Assembly: GCF_900167975.1 (NCBI RefSeq)
Contig: NZ_FUZU01000005.1
Location: 129,001 to 193,000 of the forward strand
Reading direction: 5' to 3'
Origin: Ohtaekwangia koreensis
GTDB taxonomy: Bacteria; Bacteroidota; Bacteroidia; Cytophagales; Cyclobacteriaceae
DNA: 64,000 bases
Shown here: positions 8,643 to 16,427 of the stretch, piece after piece
How positions within the stretch are numbered: the first letter of the stretch is position 1
How the letters are laid out: every line of letters starts with the position of its first letter
Program-made: the position numbers and the translations under genes
The notes under the pieces: model-generated
Told to the model about the DNA's origin: nothing
What the model saw: only the letters and a program-made list of their open reading frames with translations
Database searches by the model: none

Positions 8643-9791
8643 TTAGATATTCCAGTTGGGAACTCCGTTCTCAAATTCCGAAACATTATGCCGCAATACT
8701 TCCATCAGGTTGTCAGACTTTGTAAATATAGCGTGCTGCCGGTCAGAGCTATTCCCTTTTTCAAGAACGCCCTCGATCACTGAAATATAGTGACTATAGC
8801 CTAGCTGTTTGATATAGGGCTCTACCGATCGCAGCCAGCTTTTGATATCTTTTCGTAATACCGTAGTCTTTCCATTTTTACTGGTGACAATTTCAGCGTT
8901 AAGTCCAAAGCGAATTGCCCTCCATTTATTTTCACGGAAGATCCAACGCTTCAAGGGCGTATGCGACTTTGTCCATTCTTCTTCGTGATCACGAAACCAA
9001 TGCGCGAGCGCATGTACAAAGGCTGCTATACCCAACGCCTCGGCTAGTGTAGCGGGTTCATCGCAGAAGCGAAGTTCCAGTGTTCCAATCTGTGGACTAG
9101 GACGAAGATCCCACCAAAGATCTTTCATACTATGTATAGCTTTCGATCGAAGTAAAAAGTTATATAGCTTTTGAAATTCTTTCCAGTCTTTAACCAGGTA
9201 CGGCATACCTGCAGTGGGCAATGCCTCGTATGTTGTCGGTCTGCAAGAAGACAAGCCGGTATACATACCTTGCCAGAAGGGCGAACTTCCGGAAAGCGAC
9301 AGGATATGCGGCAACACATGCATAAAGAAATAATTGAAGCGAATGCAATCTTCACCAGACTTCATTCCCAAATGAATATGCATACCGTATACAGCCATCC
9401 TTCGGATCAGCCATTGATTGCGATCAATCAATTCATGATAGCGCGGTGATGGTGTAACCAATCGATCGCGGTAATCCGCTAACGGATGTGTACCGGTTGA
9501 CGCGAGTGTTAACCCCAGAGGGGCGGATGCTTCGCGTGCTTTTAAAATTGAACGTTTCAGATCTTTTTCAACATCCTGTACTGTATTGCAAACGCCTGTG
9601 ATAATTTCGATCGTACTCTGAAAAAACTCCTGCTTAAAAGCATCACCTCCTAAGGATTCAATGATCTCTGCTGCACGCGGTGTCAGTAACAAATTTTTTT
9701 GATCAAGGACCTGCAGTTCAAGTTCAACGCCCATGGAAAGTTCGTGCTCACTCGAATTGAATTGTAAATCGTTAGTATGACTTTCTTGCAT
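8643..9791 (-). CDS. YbdK-type carboxylate-amine ligase (GCS2 family)
   Basis: 382 residues of the glutamate-cysteine ligase 2 family. Visible signatures are SMGVELELQVLD near the N-terminus (residues 19-30), YGMHIHLGM for the metal and ATP site, and LELRFCDEPATLAEALG near residue 220-245. E. coli YbdK shows weak glutamate-cysteine ligase activity; the physiological substrate of most relatives is unknown, and no glutathione synthetase gene is adjacent. The gene is divergent from asnB, sharing a 67-base promoter region, and its stop lies three bases from the helicase stop. The length is normal for the family. Confidence 0.85.
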   Translation of the reverse strand: MQESHTNDLQFNSSEHELSMGVELELQVLDQKNLLLTPRAAEIIESLGGDAFKQEFFQSTIEIITGVCNTVQDVEKDLKRSILKAREASAPLGLTLASTGTHPLADYRDRLVTPSPRYHELIDRNQWLIRRMAVYGMHIHLGMKSGEDCIRFNYFFMHVLPHILSLSGSSPFWQGMYTGLSSCRPTTYEALPTAGMPYLVKDWKEFQKLYNFLLRSKAIHSMKDLWWDLRPSPQIGTLELRFCDEPATLAEALGIAAFVHALAHWFRDHEEEWTKSHTPLKRWIFRENKWRAIRFGLNAEIVTSKNGKTTVLRKDIKSWLRSVEPYIKQLGYSHYISVIEGVLEKGNSSDRQHAIFTKSDNLMEVLRHNVSEFENGVPNWNI

Positions 9792-9858
9792 GGGGAAAAA
9801 TAATTAAGATATTCTATAATCCATTAACTTTCCGGAATCAAATTCATTTGTAAAATTC

Positions 9859-11760
9859 ATGTGCGGCATAACGGGCATTTTTGCTTTTAACCTCGTTGGT
9901 AAATTCAACAAGATACAAATCACAAATGCCACGATGGCAATACAAAAACGCGGACCAGACTTTCAGGATATTTATATTGATGAATGGGTGGGTCTTGGTC
10001 ATCGCAGATTGTCTATTATAGACACCACTTCGGTTGCACACCAGCCGATGTGGGATGAAAGCAAACGCTATTGCATAGTATTTAATGGTGAGATTTTTAA
10101 TTACCAGGAACTAAGACGGGAACTTGAGCGAAAAGGGTATACATTTTTCTCTCATTCCGATACGGAAGTTCTGTTGAAACTATACATCGATCAGAAAGAA
10201 AAATGCCTGAATAAATTGAATGGTTTTTTTTCGTTCTGTATATACGATAAAGCTGAACAGACCTTCTTTGTTGCCCGCGATCGTTTCGGTATTAAGCCGT
10301 TGCTATATCTTTTCGATGAGGACAAATTTTTATTTTCATCCGAGATGAAATCTTTGCTGCAGTATGGTATTGAAAAGAATATTGATTATAATTCTCTCTA
10401 TACTTATCTTCAGCTTAACTATATACCCGCACCAGATTCTATATTTCTGAATGTAAAGAAATTAATGCCGGGGCACTATATGATGGTGTCACGGCAGAAT
10501 ATTGACATTCAATCCTACTATCAGATTCCGTACAACCGCGATGAAGCTGAACGAAATCCTATCTCCTATAAAGACGCACAAGCAAAACTGATGCAGTTAC
10601 TTGAAGCTTCGGTGCAGCGAAGATTGGTAGCAGATGTACCGTTGGGAGCGTTCCTAAGCGGAGGAATAGACTCGTCAGTGATTACAGCGTTGGCGAGCAA
10701 GCACAAGCCAGATCTGCATACATTTTCCATTGGCTTTCGCGATGAAAAATTTTTCGATGAAACAAATTATGCACGACTGGTAGCCAAACATTTCAAAACG
10801 GAACATACCGTTTTTTCGCTTACGAATAGTGATCTCTATACGCATGTAAATGCTGTACTTGATTATATAGATGAACCTTTTGCAGATTCATCTGCTCTGG
10901 CAGTATATATATTGAGTAAGGAAACGCGCAAGCATGCAACGGTTGCCCTATCGGGAGATGGAGCGGATGAAATGTTAGCAGGCTATAATAAACATGCTGC
11001 GTTTAACCGGATCATTCATAAGGGAGTAAAGGAAAAGCTGGTGGGTAGCTTTCATTCACTTTGGAAAGCGCTGCCACAATCGAGGAATAGTTCGTTGGCA
11101 AATAAAGCCAGACAACTCGCACGCTTCAGTGAAGGAATGAAACTTTCTTCGAAGGATAGATATTGGCGTTGGGCAAGCTACGCTGATAAAGATGAGACAT
11201 TAGCAATGCTTCATCCGGATTTACGGATCAACCGATGGCTGAGTGAGTTTGTGCCGAGACGTAAAAGTATACTGCAAAATATACCCGATCAGGAAAGCAT
11301 CAATGATATACTACTCACGGACATGCAACTCGTTCTGCCAAATGATATGCTTACAAAAGTAGATTTAATGAGCATGGCCAATGGACTTGAAGTGCGGGTT
11401 CCATTTCTGGATTACGAGGTGGTGAATTTTATTTTCAGCCTCCCGGGAGAATTCAAAATCAACGGACAGTATAGAAAGAGAATTCTTCAGGATGCTTTTC
11501 GCGATGTACTTCCTGCTCAATTATATAATCGCCCTAAAAAGGGCTTCGAGGTTCCCTTGTTAAAATGGTTCAGAAATGAAATGAAGTCTTTGATTGTCGA
11601 TGATCTGTTGTCAGAACAATTTATCCAGGCGCAAGGCATCTTTGACTATCGTGAAATAGAAAAACTCAAACAACAGCTTTTCTCATCCAACCCTGGAGAC
11701 GTACATGCCCGAATTTGGGGATTGATTGTTTTCCAGTCCTGGTGGAAAAAAATTATGTAG
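9859..11760 (+). CDS. asnB: asparagine synthase, glutamine-hydrolysing
   Basis: 633 residues. The class II amidotransferase begins with MCGITGIF, so cysteine 2 is the nucleophile after methionine removal; GHRRLSIID and the FNGEIFNYQELR stretch follow. The synthetase half carries the PP-loop SGGIDSS at 267-273 and SGDGADEMLAGY. It makes asparagine from aspartate, glutamine and ATP. Length and layout match the larger AsnB subfamily that also serves surface-polysaccharide or exosortase loci, but none is here. It opens a block of nitrogen genes and ends in a 550-base gap containing a strong hairpin. The ATG is chosen because the catalytic cysteine must be residue 2. Confidence 0.95.
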   Translation: MCGITGIFAFNLVGKFNKIQITNATMAIQKRGPDFQDIYIDEWVGLGHRRLSIIDTTSVAHQPMWDESKRYCIVFNGEIFNYQELRRELERKGYTFFSHSDTEVLLKLYIDQKEKCLNKLNGFFSFCIYDKAEQTFFVARDRFGIKPLLYLFDEDKFLFSSEMKSLLQYGIEKNIDYNSLYTYLQLNYIPAPDSIFLNVKKLMPGHYMMVSRQNIDIQSYYQIPYNRDEAERNPISYKDAQAKLMQLLEASVQRRLVADVPLGAFLSGGIDSSVITALASKHKPDLHTFSIGFRDEKFFDETNYARLVAKHFKTEHTVFSLTNSDLYTHVNAVLDYIDEPFADSSALAVYILSKETRKHATVALSGDGADEMLAGYNKHAAFNRIIHKGVKEKLVGSFHSLWKALPQSRNSSLANKARQLARFSEGMKLSSKDRYWRWASYADKDETLAMLHPDLRINRWLSEFVPRRKSILQNIPDQESINDILLTDMQLVLPNDMLTKVDLMSMANGLEVRVPFLDYEVVNFIFSLPGEFKINGQYRKRILQDAFRDVLPAQLYNRPKKGFEVPLLKWFRNEMKSLIVDDLLSEQFIQAQGIFDYREIEKLKQQLFSSNPGDVHARIWGLIVFQSWWKKIM

Positions 11761-12005
11761 TATGTCGGTTTAGTTTTTAGATAAAAACTTAAATAAATTA
11801 TAACATTTAGGTGTATGTGCGTGTGTTTCTAACGTTGCTATATCGATTTCTGATGTTTTTATTTAAATGTGGTTCGTTTTTTAACTAATACCTTTAAAAT
11901 TTATATTTTAATGCATCGTTGCCTTTAGACTGGCTAACCTCAAGATTTTGTCATTTAAGAGCTTCCAGTTGCGCTAGTTTAACGGACAGCGTCTGGTTGT
12001 TTAGT

Positions 12006-12037
12006 AAGGTCAGGTGGAAACATCTGACCTTTATTTT
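12006..12037 (+). terminator. GAAA-tetraloop terminator carrying shared CGTCTGGTTGT element
   Basis: AAGGTCAGGTG (12006-12016), loop gaaa, CATCTGACCTT (12021-12031), followed by TATTTTTT: an 11-pair stem with one G-T pair and a T-run. Five bases before the stem is CGTCTGGTTGT (11990-12000). The same 11-mer stands at the same distance before the GAAA-loop terminator of the glutamine synthetase gene. It ends asnB read-through or an independent small RNA. Confidence 0.8.
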
Positions 12038-12078
12038 TTGGTCAAACCTGATTCAGTATAAAAATTTAAAAATGCCGA

Positions 12079-12134
12079 TTTGATCAAAATTTACTTGATC
12101 GATGGGCAGTATTTTCATTATAATATTTTGATCA
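12079..12134. promoter_or_regulatory. TGATCA-box cluster upstream of ammonium transporter
   Basis: A perfect palindrome TTTGATCAAA (12079-12088) and the 10-base inverted repeat TGATCAAAAT (12081-12090) / ATTTTGATCA (12125-12134) flank a further TGATC at 12096-12100. This clustering, about 180 bases before the transporter start, suggests an operator or a site of a dimeric regulator. No regulator gene is adjacent, so the link to nitrogen control is inference. Confidence 0.35.
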
Positions 12135-12309
12135 GCTTATTTTTTAAAATATTATAATTTAAAACGTTTATGGTTAAAATTTAACCCTAACTACAACGAT
12201 TTCTGTAATTTTTTCTGAAAAGTAGTTTGATTTTTACCCTATTGTTAAAAAATTTATACCATTAAATGATGCTTAGGCGTCTTTATCTAAACCTAATAAC
12301 TAAACAACT

Positions 12310-13668
12310 ATGAAAAAGTCCGTTATTTTTCTTGTCTTGCTCATCGCGGTAAGCATTTTGGCAGTCTTTATGCCATCTGTGCCCACCACTATTGTTACGG
12401 AGGGAATAAACTCCGGTGACACAGCGTGGATGCTGGCAGCAACTGCAATGGTGTTGCTCATGACTCCAGGCTTAGCCTATTTCTATGGAGGTATGATCGA
12501 TACCAAGAACATTATCTCAACCATGTTGCAGAGTTTTATTGCCATGGGTGTGATAAGCGTATTGTGGATCCTGGTTGGATTCAGTCTGGCTTTCGGAGAA
12601 GATGTTGGAGGTCTTGGACTTGTTGGAAACCCTGCATCATTCTTTATGTTTGAAAACGTATTGGATGGTAAGCCTTGGTCACTTGCACCAACTATACCAT
12701 TGGTTCTGTTTGCATTCTTTCAATTGAAATTTGCAATCATTACTCCTGCTCTTATTACTGGAACATTTGCAGAACGTATTCGCTTCAAAGCTTATATTCT
12801 GTTTTTAGTTCTTTTCTCTTTATTAATTTATGCTCCCCTCGCACACTGGACATGGCACCCTGAAGGTTTCCTTTTTAAATGGGGTGTGTTGGATTTTGCT
12901 GGCGGAACAGTTGTACACATGTCAGCAGGTTTTGCAGCATTGGCCGCTTCAATTTACTTGAGAAGCAAAGGAGAAGAGAAGACACATATAGCACCGGCAA
13001 ACATTCCATTCGTATTGCTGGGTACTGGTTTACTGTGGTTCGGATGGTTCGGTTTCAATGCAGGTAGTGCATTAGCCGCTGGTCCTTTGGCTGCATCTGC
13101 TTTCGCTACAACAAATACAGCTTCAGCAGCAGCAGGACTTGCATGGATTTTATTTGATGCCGTAAGAGGTAAAAAACCATCGGCACTTGGTTTCTGTATC
13201 GGTGCTGTTGTTGGTCTTGTTGCCATCACACCTGCTGCAGGTTTTGTAACAATTCCTTCAAGTTTATTCATCGGAACATTCGCTGCTCTGATCAGTAACA
13301 TAGTAGTATCATGGAAATCTAAAACTTCACTCGAAGATACTTTGGATGTATTTCCTTGCCACGGTGTAGGTGGAGCAGTAGGTATGGTGATGACTGGTTT
13401 ATTAGCCAACACTGCTGTTAACGCTGCGAACACTACTGGTAACGGTTTATTCTTCGGTGACACTACGCTATTCATAGTACACCTTAAAGCACTTGTGATT
13501 GTAGTGGCTTACAGTTTTGTAGGAGCACTTGTACTTCTGAAAATTACCGACCTGATTTTTGGATTGAATGTTACTCCTGAAGAGAAGAAAATAGGTTCAG
13601 ACTTTAGTCAGCACGGCGAAAATCTCTACCCTATGGACTTCAGCTCACTGAAAGAGAAAGTTATTTAA
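12310..13668 (+). CDS. amtB: ammonium transporter, Amt family
   Basis: 452 residues, with an N-terminal hydrophobic segment that may be a cleaved signal (as in E. coli AmtB) and about eleven membrane helices. GDTAWMLAATAMVLLMTPGL marks the first core helix. The paired pore histidines are visible in VVHMSAGFAAL and PCHGVGGAVGMV, and AGSALAAG and LAWILFD follow family order. It conducts ammonia across the inner membrane. Amt genes are normally paired with a PII gene (glnK); here the next gene encodes an outer-membrane barrel and then glutamine synthetase, with no PII in the window. Its own GAAA-loop hairpin follows the stop. Confidence 0.95.
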   Translation: MKKSVIFLVLLIAVSILAVFMPSVPTTIVTEGINSGDTAWMLAATAMVLLMTPGLAYFYGGMIDTKNIISTMLQSFIAMGVISVLWILVGFSLAFGEDVGGLGLVGNPASFFMFENVLDGKPWSLAPTIPLVLFAFFQLKFAIITPALITGTFAERIRFKAYILFLVLFSLLIYAPLAHWTWHPEGFLFKWGVLDFAGGTVVHMSAGFAALAASIYLRSKGEEKTHIAPANIPFVLLGTGLLWFGWFGFNAGSALAAGPLAASAFATTNTASAAAGLAWILFDAVRGKKPSALGFCIGAVVGLVAITPAAGFVTIPSSLFIGTFAALISNIVVSWKSKTSLEDTLDVFPCHGVGGAVGMVMTGLLANTAVNAANTTGNGLFFGDTTLFIVHLKALVIVVAYSFVGALVLLKITDLIFGLNVTPEEKKIGSDFSQHGENLYPMDFSSLKEKVI

Positions 13669-13672
13669 CAGA

Positions 13673-13690
13673 AGGCCGGGAAACCGGCCT
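13673..13690 (+). terminator. hairpin after ammonium transporter
   Basis: AGGCCGG (13673-13679), loop gaaa, CCGGCCT (13684-13690): seven GC-rich pairs with a stable tetraloop directly after the stop codon. Only a weak AT tail follows, so it may protect the 3' end or attenuate rather than fully terminate. Confidence 0.6.
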
Positions 13691-13744
13691 CTAAATAGAC
13701 TCATTAACCAATTCATTCGACAAACCAAACCTAAAACCAAACCT

Positions 13745-13783
13745 ATGAAAGAGTACCAATCCCAATTCCGGGAAAGTTCTTGA
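13745..13783 (+). CDS. possible 12-codon leader peptide before porin gene
   Basis: After a leader of the type AAACCTAAAACCAAACCT comes ATGAAAGAG and a 12-residue reading frame (MKEYQSQFRESS) ending in TGA. The same leader style precedes real gene starts elsewhere in the window. It lies 140 bases before the porin start, with a strong hairpin (13853-13883) between them, an arrangement that would suit attenuation. A decayed gene start is the alternative. Confidence 0.25.
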   Translation: MKEYQSQFRESS

Positions 13784-13852
13784 TGAATTGCCTGATTCTA
13801 TTTAGAGACTAGTTGTGTTTCGGTGAACCGGAATGCAACCCAACTTAAAAAA

Positions 13853-13883
13853 ATCCTTGGAGGTGTGAGAGACCTCCAAGGAT
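13853..13883. promoter_or_regulatory. 12-base-pair hairpin upstream of porin gene
   Basis: ATCCTTGGAGGT (13853-13864) and ACCTCCAAGGAT (13872-13883) are perfect inverted copies around a seven-base loop. A-rich sequence precedes the stem on the plus strand, so on the minus strand it reads as hairpin plus T-run, a good terminator for antisense transcription. On the plus strand it lies in the 5' leader of the porin gene, 40 bases before the start. Confidence 0.6.
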
Positions 13884-13923
13884 AACTATGGCCTCATGTT
13901 AAATAAAAACACATTTACACAAG

Positions 13924-15090
13924 ATGAAATTTAAAAAACTACGCACTATATATATTGCAACACTTATGGTCTTATCGTTCACTGCATATAGCCAGTCGGA
14001 TTCGACAAAGACTTTTACCCTGTCAGGGTCAATCGACACTTATGTGCATTCATCATTTGGAACACGGAATTTATATCCATTAGATAATGACGGAAATCCA
14101 AGCGCTACATATGCACCCTCTACTTCGTTCGCCGATTTAAAAGGCTTTTCACTGGGTATGGTTAATTTGATTGCGTCTTACCAAGGAGAGAAAGCAGGAT
14201 TTACAGCGGATGTAGTGTTCGGTCCAAGAGGTAGAGCTGCAGTGTTTGGTACAGCTTCCGGGCAAGCTATTATAAACCAAATGTTTGCTTACTATAAGCT
14301 GTCAGATGCTGTGACTTTAAATTTAGGTCAATTCAACACGTTTGTAGGATACGAAGTAATTTCTCCTGCTATTAATTTTCACTATTCTACTTCTTACCTA
14401 TTCTCATGGGGACCTTTCAACCATACAGGTTTGAGAGCTGACTTTGCTTTTGGTGACGGTGGTGTTGCCAAACTTGCAATCATGAACCCAACTGATGTAG
14501 TTGAATTTAATCCGGTTAATACATATACCCTGGGAGCACAAATTGGTAAAACAAGTGATGCAGGTGGTATATGGTTGAATTTACTTTACGGAGATCAGGA
14601 TGGTACGCTAGATGATAAAGTAGACGCTTTAGGAACAATTTCAAATGGAACATTATTCCAGGTTGACTTGACTACTGGATGGAATCTTAGTGAAACTTTT
14701 TACTTGGGAGCAAATACCTCTTATCAAACCGTTGGAGAGGGAGAGCGTGTTACTGTAGACGGTGTTGTCGATAGAGGAAATGATGCAAGCTCGTTCTTTG
14801 GTGTTGCACTATATCCAAAGCTTACACTATCTGAAACTTTCGCTTTAGGATTAAGAGCAGAATATTTTTCAATAAGCAAAGGACATCTTGGAATTATAGG
14901 TTTGGATACAGATGGAAACGGAAGTGTTATGGAGTTTACATTATCAGGCAACTACAAAGCGGGTGGATTCACTTTTATTCCTGAGGTAAGAATCGATAAA
15001 ACTTCTGAGGATTCCTTCTTCAAAGATGGTGAGGCAGAACTGAAAGATATGATGGCTACAGTAAATCTTGCAGCAGTTTACAAATTCTAA
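13924..15090 (+). CDS. outer-membrane beta-barrel protein, OmpL/BBP2-like
   Basis: 388 residues with a Sec signal peptide (cleavage after about residue 23, ...FTAYSQ). From residue 30 the sequence alternates polar and hydrophobic residues in strands (LSGSIDTYVHSSFGT, GFTADVVFGPRGRAA, VTLNLGQFNTFVGYEV and others) and ends in aromatic F (...AAVYKF), as barrel proteins do. This matches the putative beta-barrel porin-2 family. Its place between the ammonium transporter and glutamine synthetase suggests outer-membrane entry of a small nitrogen compound, which is inference. A terminator hairpin follows. Confidence 0.75.
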   Translation: MKFKKLRTIYIATLMVLSFTAYSQSDSTKTFTLSGSIDTYVHSSFGTRNLYPLDNDGNPSATYAPSTSFADLKGFSLGMVNLIASYQGEKAGFTADVVFGPRGRAAVFGTASGQAIINQMFAYYKLSDAVTLNLGQFNTFVGYEVISPAINFHYSTSYLFSWGPFNHTGLRADFAFGDGGVAKLAIMNPTDVVEFNPVNTYTLGAQIGKTSDAGGIWLNLLYGDQDGTLDDKVDALGTISNGTLFQVDLTTGWNLSETFYLGANTSYQTVGEGERVTVDGVVDRGNDASSFFGVALYPKLTLSETFALGLRAEYFSISKGHLGIIGLDTDGNGSVMEFTLSGNYKAGGFTFIPEVRIDKTSEDSFFKDGEAELKDMMATVNLAAVYKF

Positions 15091-15102
15091 AAATATATAC
15101 TT

Positions 15103-15132
15103 ACCCGAATGATTTCACGAAGTCATTCGGGT
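15103..15132 (+). terminator. hairpin between porin and glutamine synthetase
   Basis: ACCCGAATGA (15103-15112) and TCATTCGGGT (15123-15132) form ten perfect pairs with a ten-base loop, flanked by AT-rich sequence. It starts 13 bases after the porin stop. The T-run is interrupted by A, so partial read-through into the synthetase gene is possible. Confidence 0.65.
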
Positions 15133-15202
15133 ATATAAAAATTACAACGGACACATTTAAAATAAACTATAAACAACTATTAAATTTTAATGACAACGCC
15201 CT

Positions 15203-16237
15203 ATGTCAAAGACTAAATTAGAGTACATTTGGCTTGATGGTTATGTACCAACACAGAGCCTTCGCAGCAAAACTAAAATCGTAAGAAATTTTGATGGCAA
15301 ATTGGAAAGCTGCCCGGTTTGGTGCTTCGATGGTAGCTCTACTGAGCAGGCTCCAGGTGGTTCTTCTGACTGCTTGTTAAAACCTGTCGCTATTTTCCCA
15401 GATCCAGCTCGCAAGAATGCCTTCTTGGTGATGAATGAAGTATTGAGTCCGGATGGAACTCCACATCCTTCAAATGGTCGTGCACTGATTGATGATGATG
15501 ATAATGATTTCTGGTTTGGATTTGAACAAGAATATTTTCTGTGGGATACAGAAACAGACAAACCTCTAGGTTTCCCGGCAAGTGGTTATCCTGCACCACA
15601 AGGACCTTACTATTGCTCAGTCGGTGCAAAGAATGCATTCGGTCGTGAGATTGTAGAGGAACATCTTGACTTGTGCATTGAAGCAGGTATAAATGTAGAA
15701 GGTATAAATTCTGAAGTAGCAACTGGCCAGTGGGAGTTTCAAATTTTCTCTAAGGGTGCTAAAGCTGCGGGTGATCAGGTTTGGGTTGCTCGTTACCTTC
15801 TCGAAAGAACAGCAGAAAAATATGGTATAGCTATAAACTGGCATTGCAAGCCACTAGGTGCAACAGACTGGAATGGTTCTGGTATGCATGCTAACTTCTC
15901 TAACGGATTGTTAAGAGAAGCAGGCTCAAAAGAAATTTACGACAGAGTTTGTCAGTCATTCGCACCGGTAGTGAAAGAACACATTGCTGTATACGGAGCT
16001 GATAACCATTTGCGCTTAACCGGTAAACATGAGACACAATCTATAGATAGATTCTCATATGGTGTATCTGATCGCGGTGCTTCTATACGCATTCCGATTG
16101 CAACGGTGGAGAATGGATGGAAAGGCTGGTTGGAAGACAGAAGACCAAACTCTGCTGCTGATCCATATAAAGTAGCAGCTCGTATCATTAAGACAGTAAA
16201 GACTGTTCCGGAGTACGCAACTTCAAACGGTCATTAA
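15203..16237 (+). CDS. glnII: glutamine synthetase type II (eukaryotic-type, short)
   Basis: 344 residues, the length of GSII rather than the 470 of GSI or 730 of GSIII. It makes glutamine from glutamate, ammonia and ATP. The beta-grasp part carries CFDGSSTEQAPGGSSDCLLK (about 42-61). The catalytic part shows WFGFEQEYFLWD (about 103-114), GINVEGINSEVATGQWEFQI, the ATP site HCKPLGATDWNGSGMHANFS and NHLRLTGKHET...RGASIRIP with EDRRPNSAADPY at the end. GSII enzymes are decameric and typical of eukaryotes, actinomycetes and rhizobia, with scattered Bacteroidota examples. It lacks the adenylylation loop of GSI. Its neighbours amtB and porin fit ammonium capture. Confidence 0.93.
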   Translation: MSKTKLEYIWLDGYVPTQSLRSKTKIVRNFDGKLESCPVWCFDGSSTEQAPGGSSDCLLKPVAIFPDPARKNAFLVMNEVLSPDGTPHPSNGRALIDDDDNDFWFGFEQEYFLWDTETDKPLGFPASGYPAPQGPYYCSVGAKNAFGREIVEEHLDLCIEAGINVEGINSEVATGQWEFQIFSKGAKAAGDQVWVARYLLERTAEKYGIAINWHCKPLGATDWNGSGMHANFSNGLLREAGSKEIYDRVCQSFAPVVKEHIAVYGADNHLRLTGKHETQSIDRFSYGVSDRGASIRIPIATVENGWKGWLEDRRPNSAADPYKVAARIIKTVKTVPEYATSNGH

Positions 16238-16252
16238 AAATACCCTTTTCTT

Positions 16253-16303
16253 TCAGGGCGTCTGGTTGTAGTTGAAGTCGGACAGAAATGTCCGGCTTCT
16301 TTT
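16253..16303 (+). terminator. glutamine synthetase terminator with shared CGTCTGGTTGT element
   Basis: AAGTCGGACA (16275-16284), loop gaaa, TGTCCGGCTT (16289-16298) followed by CTTTTT: a ten-pair stem with one G-T pair. CGTCTGGTTGT (16259-16269) lies five bases upstream, exactly as in the element after asnB. This conserved head plus GAAA hairpin is more than a plain terminator requires. Confidence 0.82.
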
Positions 16304-16427
16304 TAAAAATCAGAAAATCTGAAGGGAAATCAAGGTCATCGCCAGGTTGATATCTCTGTAAGAGTATATCATTCATAGCGATGACCTTTTGTTTATTTAG
16401 CACACTACATTAATATATAGAAATATA

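Larger units (their letters stand above)
11761..12309 (+). other. long gap asnB-amtB with candidate small RNA and leader
   Basis: No protein gene is visible in this 549-base gap. The first half ends in a strong GAAA-loop hairpin with a T-run (12006-12037). A TACCTTTA box at 11888-11895, one base off the -7 consensus, lies about 115 bases before that hairpin, so a short independent transcript of roughly 130 bases is possible. The second half carries TGATC-type inverted repeats and an AT-rich leader ending in an AAACCTAATAACTAAACAACT stretch before the transporter start, a leader type also found before several other genes in this window. Confidence 0.35.

Noticed and set aside
11941-12040. tRNA-like or known riboswitch in the asnB-amtB gap.
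   Set aside because: No acceptor or T-arm consensus and no known aptamer boxes; only the terminator with its shared head is supported.
12954-13475. 173-codon minus-strand frame inside the ammonium transporter.
   Set aside because: Antisense shadow of hydrophobic transporter codons; the plus-strand gene is unambiguous.
16188-16403. 71-codon minus-strand frame crossing the glutamine synthetase terminator.
   Set aside because: It overlaps the end of the synthetase gene and the perfect terminator hairpin and has no family resemblance.
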